This document shows, one piece after another, positions 1-6,476 of a stretch of DNA of 6,495 nt. The notes below the pieces were generated by a model. It had not been told where the DNA came from and did not search any database. It saw only the letters and a program-made list of their open reading frames with translations. Positions within the stretch are counted from its first letter, which is position 1. The number at the start of each line of letters is the position of its first letter. This DNA comes from Pseudomonas sp. (GTDB taxonomy: Bacteria; Pseudomonadota; Gammaproteobacteria; Pseudomonadales; Pseudomonadaceae), in contig DQGF01000404.1 of assembly GCA_003525045.1 (NCBI GenBank), positions 1 to 6,495 on the forward strand. Reading direction: 5' to 3'. The position numbers and the translations under genes are program-made.

Positions 1-19
1 AGCGAGGCTTGCCCGCGAA
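1..19 (+). repeat. Partial REP element at the left window edge
   Basis: The first 19 bases match the left arm of the REP pair centred near 4540, minus the first bases, which lie outside the window. The first 13 bases are identical to 4504-4516 and to the last 13 bases of the window. Such GC-rich palindromic repeats are common between genes in Pseudomonas and are thought to be spread by RAYT transposases. No RAYT gene is present here. An intact opposite arm is not visible downstream, so this is either a solitary REP or a decayed pair. A TTCGC remnant at 59-63 sits at the spacing expected for the second arm. Confidence 0.8.
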
Positions 20-63
20 TGCCACACCGAGGTCTGCCAGGGAAAATCAGCCTTGGCCTTCGC

Positions 64-92
64 TTGCTGCTAAAGGCAGCGGTCTTTAGACT
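64..92 (+). promoter_or_regulatory. Possible sigma70-type promoter for metX
   Basis: TTGCTG at 64-69 and TAGACT at 87-92 are separated by 17 nt. They match the sigma70 consensus at three and four of six positions. This is the best pair I found in the short leader before metX. It overlaps a small hairpin (GCTGC 66-70 with GCAGC 76-80), which could affect the leader or be chance. I see no recognisable SAM riboswitch in the leader. This is a weak call: the true promoter could lie outside the window. Confidence 0.25.
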
Positions 93-121
93 TACGCCTC
101 ATTTCAACGAGAGCAGGGTCG

Positions 122-1261
122 ATGCCAACTGCCTTTCCCCCCGATTCTGTTGGTCTGGTGACGCCGCAAGTGGCGCACTTCAGTGAACCCCTGGCCCTGG
201 CCTGCGGCCGTTCGCTCCCAGCTTATGACCTGATTTATGAGACCTACGGCACGCTGAACGCCAAGGCGAACAACGCCGTGCTGATCTGCCACGCCTTGTC
301 CGGTCACCATCACGCCGCCGGCTTCCACAGCCCCGATGACCGTAAACCCGGTTGGTGGGACAGTTGCATCGGCCCCGGCAAACCGATCGACACCAACCAG
401 TTCTTCGTGGTCAGCCTGAACAACCTCGGCGGCTGCAACGGCTCCACCGGCCCGAGCAGCATCAACCCGGAAACCGGCAAGCCGTTCGGCGCCGATTTCC
501 CGGTGCTGACCGTAGAAGACTGGGTGCACAGCCAGGCGCGGTTATCTGACCTGCTCGGCATCAGCCAGTGGGCTGCCGTGATTGGCGGTAGCCTCGGCGG
601 CATGCAGGCGCTGCAGTGGACCATCACTTATCCGGACCGCGTGCGGCACTGCCTGGCCATTGCTTCGGCCCCCAAGCTGTCGGCGCAGAACATTGCCTTC
701 AACGAAGTGGCGCGCCAGGCGATCCTCACCGACCCTGAATTCCACGGCGGTTCATTTCAGGAAGCAGGCGTGATTCCCAAGCGCGGGCTGATGTTGGCGC
801 GGATGGTCGGGCACATCACTTACCTGTCCGACGACTCCATGGGTGAGAAATTCGGCCGCGGCCTGAAGAGTGAAAAGCTCAACTACGACTTTCACAGCGT
901 CGAGTTCCAGGTCGAAAGCTACCTGCGTTATCAGGGCGAAGAGTTTTCCGGGCGTTTCGATGCCAACACTTACCTGCTGATGACCAAGGCGCTGGATTAC
1001 TTCGACCCGGCGGCGAACTTCGACGATGACCTGGCGAAAACCTTCGCCAGCGCCACGGCCAAGTTCTGCGTGATGTCTTTCACCACTGACTGGCGCTTCT
1101 CCCCGGCCCGCTCGCGGGAACTGGTGGACGCGCTGATGGCGGCCAAAAAAGACGTCTGCTACCTGGAGATCGACGCTCCGCAAGGCCACGACGCCTTCCT
1201 GATTCCGATCCCGCGCTACCTGCAGGCGTTCAGTAATTACATGAACCGTATTTCGCTTTGA
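122..1261 (+). CDS. metX: Homoserine O-acyltransferase MetX (probably O-succinyltransferase)
   Basis: This cytosolic alpha/beta-hydrolase-fold enzyme activates homoserine by acylation, the first committed step from homoserine to methionine. The 379-residue length is that of the Pseudomonas MetX family. The nucleophile motif GGSLGG is at residues 155-160 with Ser157. Asp323 (in TTDW) and His356 (in QGHD) complete the triad. The oxyanion-side region [12 protein letters not shown] (100-111) is intact. Pseudomonas MetX enzymes are known to use succinyl-CoA, despite resembling O-acetyltransferases. Arg325, two residues after the catalytic Asp, sits at a site I recall as affecting acyl-CoA choice, so the succinyl form is inferred. 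The start is supported by a modest GAGAG Shine-Dalgarno at 109-113 and by the conserved N-terminus. MetW follows after 7 nt. The enzyme identity is firm and the acyl donor is less so. Confidence 0.97.
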   Translation: MPTAFPPDSVGLVTPQVAHFSEPLALACGRSLPAYDLIYETYGTLNAKANNAVLICHALSGHHHAAGFHSPDDRKPGWWDSCIGPGKPIDTNQFFVVSLNNLGGCNGSTGPSSINPETGKPFGADFPVLTVEDWVHSQARLSDLLGISQWAAVIGGSLGGMQALQWTITYPDRVRHCLAIASAPKLSAQNIAFNEVARQAILTDPEFHGGSFQEAGVIPKRGLMLARMVGHITYLSDDSMGEKFGRGLKSEKLNYDFHSVEFQVESYLRYQGEEFSGRFDANTYLLMTKALDYFDPAANFDDDLAKTFASATAKFCVMSFTTDWRFSPARSRELVDALMAAKKDVCYLEIDAPQGHDAFLIPIPRYLQAFSNYMNRISL

Positions 1262-1268
1262 GGAAGAC

Positions 1269-1889
1269 ATGAGAGCCGATCTGGAAATCATCCAGGAATG
1301 GATCCCCGCCGGCAGCCGCGTGCTCGACCTTGGCTGCGGCGACGGCGAGTTGCTGACCTGGCTGCGGGACAACAAGCAAGTCACCGGCTATGGCCTGGAA
1401 AACGACCCGGACAATATCGCCGAATGCGTGGCCAAGGGCATCAACGTCATCGAGCAGGACCTGGACAAGGGCCTTGGCAACTTCGCCAGCAACAGTTTCG
1501 ACATCGTGGTGATGACCCAGGCGCTGCAAGCGGTGCACTACCCGGACAAGATCCTTGACGAAATGCTGCGAGTCGGTCGCCAGTGCATCATTACCTTCCC
1601 CAACTTCGGTCACTGGCGCTGCCGCTGGTACTTGGCAAGCAAGGGCCGGATGCCGGTTTCCGAGTTCCTGCCCTACACCTGGTACAACACGCCGAACATT
1701 CACTTCTGCACCTTCGCCGACTTTGAAGCCTTGTGTCTCGAACGTGAGGCCAAGGTCATTGATCGGCTTGCCGTGGATCAACAGCATCGGCACGGGTGGG
1801 CCAGTAAGCTATGGCCTAATCTGTTAGGTGAGATCGGTATTTACCACGTCAGCAGCCCCGGGCTGCAAGACCACAAGGTCGCGGTCTGA
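1269..1889 (+). CDS. metW: Methionine biosynthesis protein MetW
   Basis: This 206-residue protein has a class I SAM-dependent methyltransferase fold. Motif I is VLDLGCGDG (18-26), with Glu44 at the end of strand beta2 and Asp64 in the next loop, as expected for SAM binding. In Pseudomonas metW is needed with metX for methionine synthesis, and MetW has been reported to bind MetX and raise its activity. A methyl-transfer substrate is not established. The start has AGGA at 1261-1264, overlapping the metX stop, and lies only 7 nt after metX, so the two are co-transcribed and probably co-translated. The C-terminal part holds a short cluster of codons that are rare in GC-rich pseudomonads (CTA 1809-1811, TTA 1824-1826, with CCT and AAT between them). 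No catalytic motif is clearly missing. Confidence 0.95.
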   Translation: MRADLEIIQEWIPAGSRVLDLGCGDGELLTWLRDNKQVTGYGLENDPDNIAECVAKGINVIEQDLDKGLGNFASNSFDIVVMTQALQAVHYPDKILDEMLRVGRQCIITFPNFGHWRCRWYLASKGRMPVSEFLPYTWYNTPNIHFCTFADFEALCLEREAKVIDRLAVDQQHRHGWASKLWPNLLGEIGIYHVSSPGLQDHKVAV

Positions 1890-1902
1890 ACAGCGACACT
1901 TC

Positions 1903-1908
1903 GAGGAG
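1903..1908 (+). promoter_or_regulatory. Strong Shine-Dalgarno that sets the DUF4426 start
   Basis: GAGGAG lies 6 nt before the ATG at 1915. The same frame is open further upstream to an ATG at 1828, inside metW, but that start would put a polar 29-residue stretch before the signal peptide. The ribosome binding site therefore favours 1915. Confidence 0.8.
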
Positions 1909-1914
1909 AACATC

Positions 1915-2349
1915 ATGGGTCGTCTAGCGCTGTTTTTACTCACTGCCTGCCTGAGCGTCACCGCCATGGCCGCCGACGTTATCAAGAGCGAGCGCCAGGA
2001 AACCTTTGGCGACGTGACGGTGCATTACAACACCTTCAATTCCACCTTCCTGACACCGGACATTGCCAAGGCAGCCGGGCTGACGCGAAGCAAAAACCAG
2101 GGTGTGATCAACGTCTCCGTGCTCAAGGATGGCAAGCCTCTGACCGCTGAAGTCAACGGTACGGTCAAAGACCTCACCAGCCAAAGCGTCTCGTTGAAAT
2201 TCAAACAGATCACCGAACAGGGCGCTGTCTACTACATCGCGCAATATCCCGTCGATCAGCAGGAAACCCGTACCTTCCAGATCAACGTGAAGAACGGCGA
2301 TAAAACCAACACCATCAATTTCAACCAAGAGCTCTTCCCCGGCGAATGA
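1915..2349 (+). CDS. Secreted DUF4426 family protein
   Basis: This 144-residue protein of unknown function resembles the DUF4426 family found in pseudomonads and other gammaproteobacteria. A signal peptide is clear: Arg3, a hydrophobic core at about 4-16, and a likely signal peptidase I site AMA|A after residue 19. The mature part, about 125 residues, is polar and beta-rich and includes the family-like stretch [16 protein letters not shown] (31-46). It should be periplasmic. The string LTAC (9-12) looks like a lipobox, but a cysteine at position 12 leaves too short a signal, so a lipoprotein is less likely. The mature protein has no cysteine. The start at 1915 is chosen for its Shine-Dalgarno and signal peptide. 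The stop overlaps the rdgB start by 4 nt (ATGA). Its role beside metXW is unknown. Confidence 0.88.
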   Translation: MGRLALFLLTACLSVTAMAADVIKSERQETFGDVTVHYNTFNSTFLTPDIAKAAGLTRSKNQGVINVSVLKDGKPLTAEVNGTVKDLTSQSVSLKFKQITEQGAVYYIAQYPVDQQETRTFQINVKNGDKTNTINFNQELFPGE

Positions 2350-2942
2350 TCAATTTCACGCAACTCGTACTGGCCAGCCACAACGCCGGCAAACTCAAGG
2401 AACTCCAGGCCATGCTCGGCGAATCGGTGCAACTGCGCTCGATCGGCGAGTTCAGCAGCGTCGAGCCTGAAGAAACCGGCCTGTCGTTCGTCGAAAACGC
2501 CATCCTCAAGGCCCGCAATGCCGCGCGCATCTCCGGTCTGCCGGCGCTGGCCGACGATTCGGGGCTGGCGGTGGATTTCCTCGGCGGTGCGCCCGGTATC
2601 TATTCGGCTCGCTACGCGGACGGTCAGGGCGATGCGGCGAACAACGCCAAGTTGCTCGACGCCTTGAAAGACGTACCCGAAGCCGAGCGCGGTGCCCAGT
2701 TCGTCTGTGTGCTGGCGCTGGTGCGTCATGCCGAAGATCCGTTGCCGATCCTCTGCGAAGGCCTGTGGCACGGGCGTATCTTGCCTGCGGCCAATGGCGA
2801 GCACGGTTTTGGTTACGATCCGCTGTTCTGGGTGCCGGAGCGCGATTGCTCCAGTGCAGAACTGAGCCCGAGCGAAAAGAACCTCATCAGCCACCGCGCC
2901 CGTGCAATGGATCTGCTGCGCCAGCGTCTGGGCCTGAAATGA
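2346..2942 (+). CDS. rdgB: XTP/dITP diphosphatase (non-canonical purine NTPase)
   Basis: This 198-residue cytosolic enzyme of the Ham1/RdgB family hydrolyses XTP, ITP and dITP to the monophosphate and pyrophosphate, keeping deaminated purines out of DNA and RNA. The family motifs are all present: SHNAGK (11-16) for phosphate binding, [11 protein letters not shown] (42-52), ADDSGL (69-74) with the expected catalytic base Asp71, GFGYDPLF (154-161) for base recognition, and SHR (182-184). The length is typical. The ATG overlaps the preceding stop as ATGA, and no good Shine-Dalgarno precedes it, so translation is probably coupled to the DUF4426 gene. The stop in turn overlaps the hemW start by 4 nt. 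I see no defect in the sequence. Confidence 0.97.
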   Translation: MINFTQLVLASHNAGKLKELQAMLGESVQLRSIGEFSSVEPEETGLSFVENAILKARNAARISGLPALADDSGLAVDFLGGAPGIYSARYADGQGDAANNAKLLDALKDVPEAERGAQFVCVLALVRHAEDPLPILCEGLWHGRILPAANGEHGFGYDPLFWVPERDCSSAELSPSEKNLISHRARAMDLLRQRLGLK

Positions 2943-4144
2943 TCCATGACTCGTCCGCGTCACCGCTGATCTTCGGCGGTGCCGCACAATCGCCACGGGC
3001 TGCGCTCCCTATGTTGCCGCCCTTGGCGCTGTACATCCACATCCCGTGGTGTGTGCGCAAATGTCCTTATTGCGACTTCAACTCCCACACCGCCAGCCCC
3101 GTGCTGCCGGAAGAAGAGTATGTGGACGCATTGCTGGCCGACCTCGATCAGGACCTGCATGCAGTCTATGGCCGTGAGCTGAGCTCGATCTTTTTTGGTG
3201 GCGGTACGCCAAGCCTGTTCAGCGCCGAGGCGTTGGGCCGCTTGCTCAAAGGCGTCGAGCAACGCATTGCGTTTGCCAGCGACATCGAAATCACCCTGGA
3301 AGCCAATCCCGGGACGTTCGAGCAGGAAAAGTTCGTCGCCTACCGGAAACTGGGCATCAATCGCCTGTCGATCGGCATCCAGAGCTTTCAGCAAGAAAAA
3401 CTCAAGGCTTTGGGGCGGATTCACAACGGTGACGAAGCGGTGCGTGCCGCCGGTATGGCCCGTCAGGCCGGGTTCGACAACTTCAACCTGGACCTGATGC
3501 ACGGTTTGCCCGATCAGTCCCTGGACGACGCCCTGAGCGACCTGCGCCAGGCCATCGCCCTGAAGCCGACCCACGTGTCCTGGTATCAGCTGACCCTGGA
3601 GCCGAACACAGTGTTCTGGAACCAGCCACCGACGCTGCCGGAAGACGACACCTTGTGGGATATCCAGGAAGCCGGTCAGGCGCTGCTGGCCGAACACGGT
3701 TACGCGCAATACGAAGTCTCGGCCTATGCCCAGCCCGGGCGTCCGGCACGGCATAACCTCAATTACTGGAGTTTCGGCGACTTCATCGGCATCGGTGCCG
3801 GTGCCCACGGCAAGCTCAGCCATCCGGACGGGCGCATTGTGCGTACCTGGAAGACGCGCCTGCCGAAGGACTACCTCAATCCGGCCAAAAGCTTCCAGGC
3901 GGGCGAAAAAGCCCTGACCAACGACGAGCTGCCGTTTGAATTCCTGATGAACGCCTTGCGCCTCACCGAAGGCGTCGAATCGCGTTTGTATCCGGAACGC
4001 ACCGGGCTGACCCTGGAAAGCCTCGCCGAAGGCCGCCTTGAAGCCGAACAAAGTGGCTTGTTGCAGGTCGAACCGTCACGTCTGGCGGCCACCGAGCGCG
4101 GGCAACTGTTTCTCAATGACTTGCTGCAGAAATTTCTGACATAA
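2939..4144 (+). CDS. hemW: Radical SAM heme chaperone HemW
   Basis: HemW is a radical-SAM protein related to coproporphyrinogen III oxidase HemN but thought to deliver heme to target proteins. From the ATG at 2939 it has 401 residues. The 4Fe-4S cluster motif is C38-x3-C42-x2-C45, followed by Asp46-Phe47: Phe replaces the fourth cysteine seen in HemN, which marks HemW. GGGTPS (87-92) is the SAM-binding glycine motif, and HNLNYW (272-277) fits the HNxxYW heme-binding signature of HemW. The C-terminal HemN-type domain is complete. The start at 2939 overlaps the rdgB stop (ATGA), which favours coupled translation. An ATG at 3011 would give 377 residues, close to E. coli HemW, but lacks a Shine-Dalgarno. 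Older annotation as an oxygen-independent coproporphyrinogen oxidase would be misleading. Confidence 0.95.
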   Translation: MIHDSSASPLIFGGAAQSPRAALPMLPPLALYIHIPWCVRKCPYCDFNSHTASPVLPEEEYVDALLADLDQDLHAVYGRELSSIFFGGGTPSLFSAEALGRLLKGVEQRIAFASDIEITLEANPGTFEQEKFVAYRKLGINRLSIGIQSFQQEKLKALGRIHNGDEAVRAAGMARQAGFDNFNLDLMHGLPDQSLDDALSDLRQAIALKPTHVSWYQLTLEPNTVFWNQPPTLPEDDTLWDIQEAGQALLAEHGYAQYEVSAYAQPGRPARHNLNYWSFGDFIGIGAGAHGKLSHPDGRIVRTWKTRLPKDYLNPAKSFQAGEKALTNDELPFEFLMNALRLTEGVESRLYPERTGLTLESLAEGRLEAEQSGLLQVEPSRLAATERGQLFLNDLLQKFLT

Positions 4145-4153
4145 GGAAATCGA

Positions 4154-4477
4154 ATGGATTTTGTACTCGACCTGCTCGCCACGGCGTCCCGCTGGAGCCG
4201 CAGCAATCTCTCGGAAATCGCCCTGGCATTGGTGGGTTGCCTGCTGGTGCTGTTTGGCGCGGATATCAAAGGCTGGGTCGACCAGCGTCTGGGCAGCATC
4301 GCCGGCGCCTTGCGCGTGCCGCTGATGGCCCTGGTGTGCATGGTCGGCAGCGGCGTGGCGCTGATCTACGCCACACCGTGGATCATCAAGGGCCTGAGCC
4401 AGTTCAACAACTACAGCCTGGCGCCGGTGTTGTTGGTGGTGCTGGTGCTTATCGGCGTAGTAGCAGATCGCCGCTGA
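4154..4477 (+). CDS. Small DUF3392 inner-membrane protein
   Basis: This 107-residue protein has three hydrophobic segments, at about 20-36, 55-77 and 89-104, so it is probably an inner-membrane protein. Trp41 and a charged stretch (WVDQRLG, 41-47) link the first two segments, and the C-terminus ends with ADRR. It resembles the DUF3392 family, whose function I do not know. AAGGA at 4143-4147 lies 6 nt before the ATG and overlaps the hemW stop, so it is the last gene of the plus-strand cluster. No catalytic or binding motif is visible. Assignment to the family is from length, context and overall character, and is less certain than for the enzymes. Confidence 0.82.
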   Translation: MDFVLDLLATASRWSRSNLSEIALALVGCLLVLFGADIKGWVDQRLGSIAGALRVPLMALVCMVGSGVALIYATPWIIKGLSQFNNYSLAPVLLVVLVLIGVVADRR

Positions 4478-4490
4478 TTTCAGACATCGC

Positions 4491-4586
4491 AAAAAACTGT
4501 AGGAGCGAGGCTTGCCCGCGAAGGAATGCCACGGTGTACCTGATATACCGTGTCATCATTCTTCGCGGGCGAGCCTCCTCCTACAG
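4491..4586 (-). terminator. Probable rho-independent terminator of thiS-thiG-trmB formed by the REPIN
   Basis: Read on the minus strand, the REPIN hairpin starts 11 nt after the trmB stop. It is followed at once by six T (the six A at 4491-4496 on the plus strand). A stable GC-rich hairpin with a U-tract is the signature of an intrinsic terminator, although a 26-bp stem around a long spacer is larger than usual. On the plus strand the hairpin is followed only by GGTTTA, so the rightward transcript from the DUF3392 gene lacks a proper U-tract. Termination there is less certain. Confidence 0.6.
4497..4586. repeat. Inverted REP pair (REPIN-like hairpin element)
   Basis: The left arm (4497-4523) and right arm (4561-4586) are inverted copies of the REP sequence that begins CTGTAGGAG and ends GCCCGCGAAG. 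They pair over 26 positions: 25 Watson-Crick pairs, one G-T wobble (T4513) and one bulged base (C4506). The central part also folds: 4530-4552 forms a 9-bp stem (CACGGT with ACCGTG at its base) around a 5-nt loop. The whole 90 nt can therefore form one long hairpin or cruciform. This is the layout of a REPIN, a non-autonomous element thought to be mobilised by a RAYT transposase elsewhere in the genome. It lies between two convergent gene sets, a typical site. Confidence 0.9.
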
Positions 4587-4597
4587 GTTTATGTTGC

Positions 4598-5323
4598 TCA
4601 GGACTGCTTTTCGAACTTCAGATCCCAAACACCATGTCCAAGACGCTCGCCGCGGCGTTCGAACTTGGTGATCGGGCGCTCGGCCGGGCGCGGGACGCAC
4701 TTGCCGTCTTCGGCCAGGTTGCGATAACCCGGCGCGACATTCATCACTTCCAGCATGTACTCGGCATACGGTTCCCAATCGGTGGCCATGTGCAGCACAC
4801 CGCCGACCTTCAACTTGCTGCGCACCAGCTCAGCGAACGATGCCTGAACGATACGACGCTTGTGATGGCGACTCTTGTGCCACGGGTCGGGGAAAAACAG
4901 CATCAGGCGATCGAGGCTGTTGTCCGCAACGCAATGGTTGAGCACTTCGATCGCATCGCAATCGTAGACCCGCAAATTGGTCAGGCCCTGAGTCAGCACA
5001 CCATTGAGCAGCGCACCGACACCCGGACGATGCACTTCCACACCAATGAAATCCTGCTCCGGCGAAGCCGCGGCCATTTCCAGCAGCGAATGGCCCATGC
5101 CGAAGCCGATTTCCAGGGAGCGCGGCGCCGAACGGCCGAACACCTGATCGAAGTCCACCGGAGCATCCGCCAAAGGCAGTACGAACAGCGGCGTGCCCTG
5201 GTCCAGACCGCGCTGCTGGCCTTCGGTCATGCGCCCGGCGCGCATCACGAAACTCTTGATGCGGCGGTGCTGGCGTTCTTCGCCTTCTTCCGTCTGGATA
5301 GGCGTGTTGTTTGATTCAGTCAT
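4598..5323 (-). CDS. trmB: tRNA (guanine-N7)-methyltransferase TrmB
   Basis: TrmB methylates N7 of guanosine 46 in the variable loop of many tRNAs, using SAM. The 241-residue length is close to that of E. coli TrmB. SAM-binding motif LEIGFGMG is at 70-77, Glu96 (in GVEVHRPG) follows beta2, and DCDA is at 121-124. The family signature [15 protein letters not shown] (143-157) contains Asp146, and TKFERRG (219-225) carries the conserved TxxE with Thr219 and Glu222. The N-terminal 20 or so residues are polar and acidic and probably disordered. The ATG at 5323 is chosen over a TTG directly before it. A weak AAGAG (5330-5334) overlaps the thiG stop. The gap to thiG is 9 nt, so the genes are co-transcribed. 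Confidence 0.96.
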   Translation of the reverse strand: MTESNNTPIQTEEGEERQHRRIKSFVMRAGRMTEGQQRGLDQGTPLFVLPLADAPVDFDQVFGRSAPRSLEIGFGMGHSLLEMAAASPEQDFIGVEVHRPGVGALLNGVLTQGLTNLRVYDCDAIEVLNHCVADNSLDRLMLFFPDPWHKSRHHKRRIVQASFAELVRSKLKVGGVLHMATDWEPYAEYMLEVMNVAPGYRNLAEDGKCVPRPAERPITKFERRGERLGHGVWDLKFEKQS

Positions 5324-5332
5324 CAATGGCTC

Positions 5333-6127
5333 TTACTTGATCAGACCATCCAGCGGCGAGGAAGCGCTGGCATAGAGTTTTTTCGGCATGCGGCCGGCGA
5401 GGTAGGCCAGGCGACCTGCAACGATGGCGTGCTTCATGGCTTCAGCCATCATGATCGGCTGCTGGGCGTTGGCGATGGCCGAATTCATCAGCACCGCTTC
5501 ACAACCCAACTCCATGGCGATAGTGGCGTCAGACGCAGTACCGACACCGGCGTCCACCAGCACAGGGATCTTGGCTTCTTCGAGGATGATCTGCAGGTTG
5601 TACGGATTGCAGATCCCCAGGCCCGTGCCGATCAGACCGGCCAGCGGCATCACCGCTATGCAGCCGATTTCCGCCAGTTGCCGGGCGATGATCGGGTCAT
5701 CGCTGGTGTAAACCATCACGTCGAAGCCTTCCTTGACCAGCACTTCTGCGGCCTTGAGGGTTTCGATCACATTGGGGAACAGGGTTTTCTGGTCCGCCAG
5801 CACTTCCAGCTTGACCAGGTTATGGCCGTCGAGCAATTCACGGGCCAGGCGGCAAGTGCGCACGGCCTCGATCGCGTCATAGCAACCGGCGGTGTTCGGC
5901 AGGATGGTGTAGCGATCCGGCGGCAGGATATCCAGCAGATTCGGTTCGCCCGGGTTTTGGCCGATATTGGTCCGGCGCACGGCGACGGTGACGATCTCGG
6001 CGCCCGAGGCTTCGATGGCCAGGCGGGTTTCTTCCATGTCGCGGTACTTGCCGGTGCCTACCAGCAAACGCGACTGGTAGGTACGACCGGCCAAGACGAA
6101 AGGCTTATCGCTACGAACGATGCTCAT
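5333..6127 (-). CDS. thiG: Thiazole synthase ThiG
   Basis: ThiG joins 1-deoxy-D-xylulose 5-phosphate, a glycine- or tyrosine-derived imine and the sulfur of ThiS thiocarboxylate to make the thiazole phosphate half of thiamine. It is a cytosolic TIM-barrel protein. The 264-residue product has Lys106 (in NLVKLEV), expected to form the Schiff base with the sugar phosphate. Phosphate-binding loops are [11 protein letters not shown] (161-171) and [11 protein letters not shown] (191-201). The C-terminal MNSAIA (214-219) is also typical. The frame stays open 11 codons upstream, but the ATG at 6127 has a good Shine-Dalgarno (6134-6139) and begins the conserved sequence [10 protein letters not shown]. 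It lies between thiS and trmB in one minus-strand operon. Confidence 0.97.
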   Translation of the reverse strand: MSIVRSDKPFVLAGRTYQSRLLVGTGKYRDMEETRLAIEASGAEIVTVAVRRTNIGQNPGEPNLLDILPPDRYTILPNTAGCYDAIEAVRTCRLARELLDGHNLVKLEVLADQKTLFPNVIETLKAAEVLVKEGFDVMVYTSDDPIIARQLAEIGCIAVMPLAGLIGTGLGICNPYNLQIILEEAKIPVLVDAGVGTASDATIAMELGCEAVLMNSAIANAQQPIMMAEAMKHAIVAGRLAYLAGRMPKKLYASASSPLDGLIK

Positions 6128-6133
6128 GGGAAA

Positions 6134-6139
6134 TCCTCT
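6134..6139 (-). promoter_or_regulatory. Shine-Dalgarno that sets the thiG start
   Basis: AGAGGA on the minus strand lies 6 nt before the ATG at 6127. It argues against the upstream in-frame ATG at 6160, which would add 11 residues ([11 protein letters not shown]) that I do not recognise as part of ThiG. Confidence 0.75.
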
Positions 6140-6187
6140 GTTGGGGTGAGGTTCTTGCAAAATTCTGTGCCCTTAAGGGCCGGACGA

Positions 6188-6388
6188 CTAGCCGCCGCCG
6201 ATGGCATGCACGACTTCGACCGAATCGCCGTCGTTCAGCGTGGTTTCAGCGTGCTGGCTGCGCGGGACGATATCCAGATTGAGTTCGACCGCCACCCGAC
6301 GTCCGGTCAGGTCCAGACGGGTCAGCAGGGCCGCAACGGTTTCACCGTCGGGCAGTTCAAGGGATTCGCCGTTCAACTGAATGCGCAT
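6188..6388 (-). CDS. thiS: Sulfur carrier protein ThiS
   Basis: ThiS is a small ubiquitin-fold protein. Its C-terminal glycine is adenylylated and converted to a thiocarboxylate, which supplies sulfur to ThiG for the thiazole ring. The 66-residue product begins MRIQLNGES, typical of the family's first beta strand, and ends in IGGG, giving the required C-terminal Gly-Gly. The segment [15 protein letters not shown] (52-66) matches the family tail. No strong Shine-Dalgarno is visible before the ATG at 6388, and an in-frame stop codon (6404-6406) closes off any longer start. thiG follows after 60 nt. The ThiF-type activating enzyme and the oxidase or lyase that supplies the imine are not in this window. 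Confidence 0.95.
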   Translation of the reverse strand: MRIQLNGESLELPDGETVAALLTRLDLTGRRVAVELNLDIVPRSQHAETTLNDGDSVEVVHAIGGG

Positions 6389-6421
6389 ACCGAATGGCCG
6401 CCATCATTTTTAGGGGCAGGC

Positions 6422-6451
6422 ATTCTAGCCCGATCAGTCTTGGCGACCCAA
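6422..6451 (-). promoter_or_regulatory. Candidate sigma70 promoter for thiS-thiG-trmB
   Basis: On the minus strand TTGGGT (6446-6451) and TAGAAT (6422-6427) are 18 nt apart. The -10 box matches the consensus at five of six positions and the -35 at three. Transcription would begin near 6415, giving a leader of under 30 nt before thiS. That leaves no room for a TPP riboswitch in the leader. Confidence 0.45.
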
Positions 6452-6476
6452 GCCATTCGTCTTGAAACACAATCCT

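Noticed and set aside
20..121. SAM-responsive riboswitch upstream of metX
   Set aside because: The leader is short and shows only small hairpins (66-80 and 82-91). I see no SAM-riboswitch core, and such switches upstream of metX are known mainly from alphaproteobacteria.
1759..1781. Inverted repeat TTGATC / GATCAA inside metW, considered as an operator or internal promoter
   Set aside because: It is six bases per arm within coding sequence, and no matching -10 box lies at a sensible distance. Chance is sufficient.
1942..1950. LTAC string in the DUF4426 signal peptide, considered as a lipoprotein signal
   Set aside because: The cysteine would be at residue 12, too close to the N-terminus for a usual lipoprotein signal, and a good signal peptidase I site follows at residue 19.
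2256..2996. A 246-codon open frame on the minus strand opposite rdgB
   Set aside because: It is antisense to an intact rdgB and spans two gene boundaries. It is a composition artefact.
2960..4051. A 363-codon open frame on the minus strand opposite hemW
   Set aside because: It lies wholly within hemW, whose motifs are complete. The product shows no recognisable domain, and long antisense frames are common in GC-rich coding DNA.
4550..5314. A 254-codon open frame on the plus strand opposite trmB
   Set aside because: It starts inside the REPIN and runs antisense to a trmB with all its catalytic motifs. I see no independent evidence of coding.
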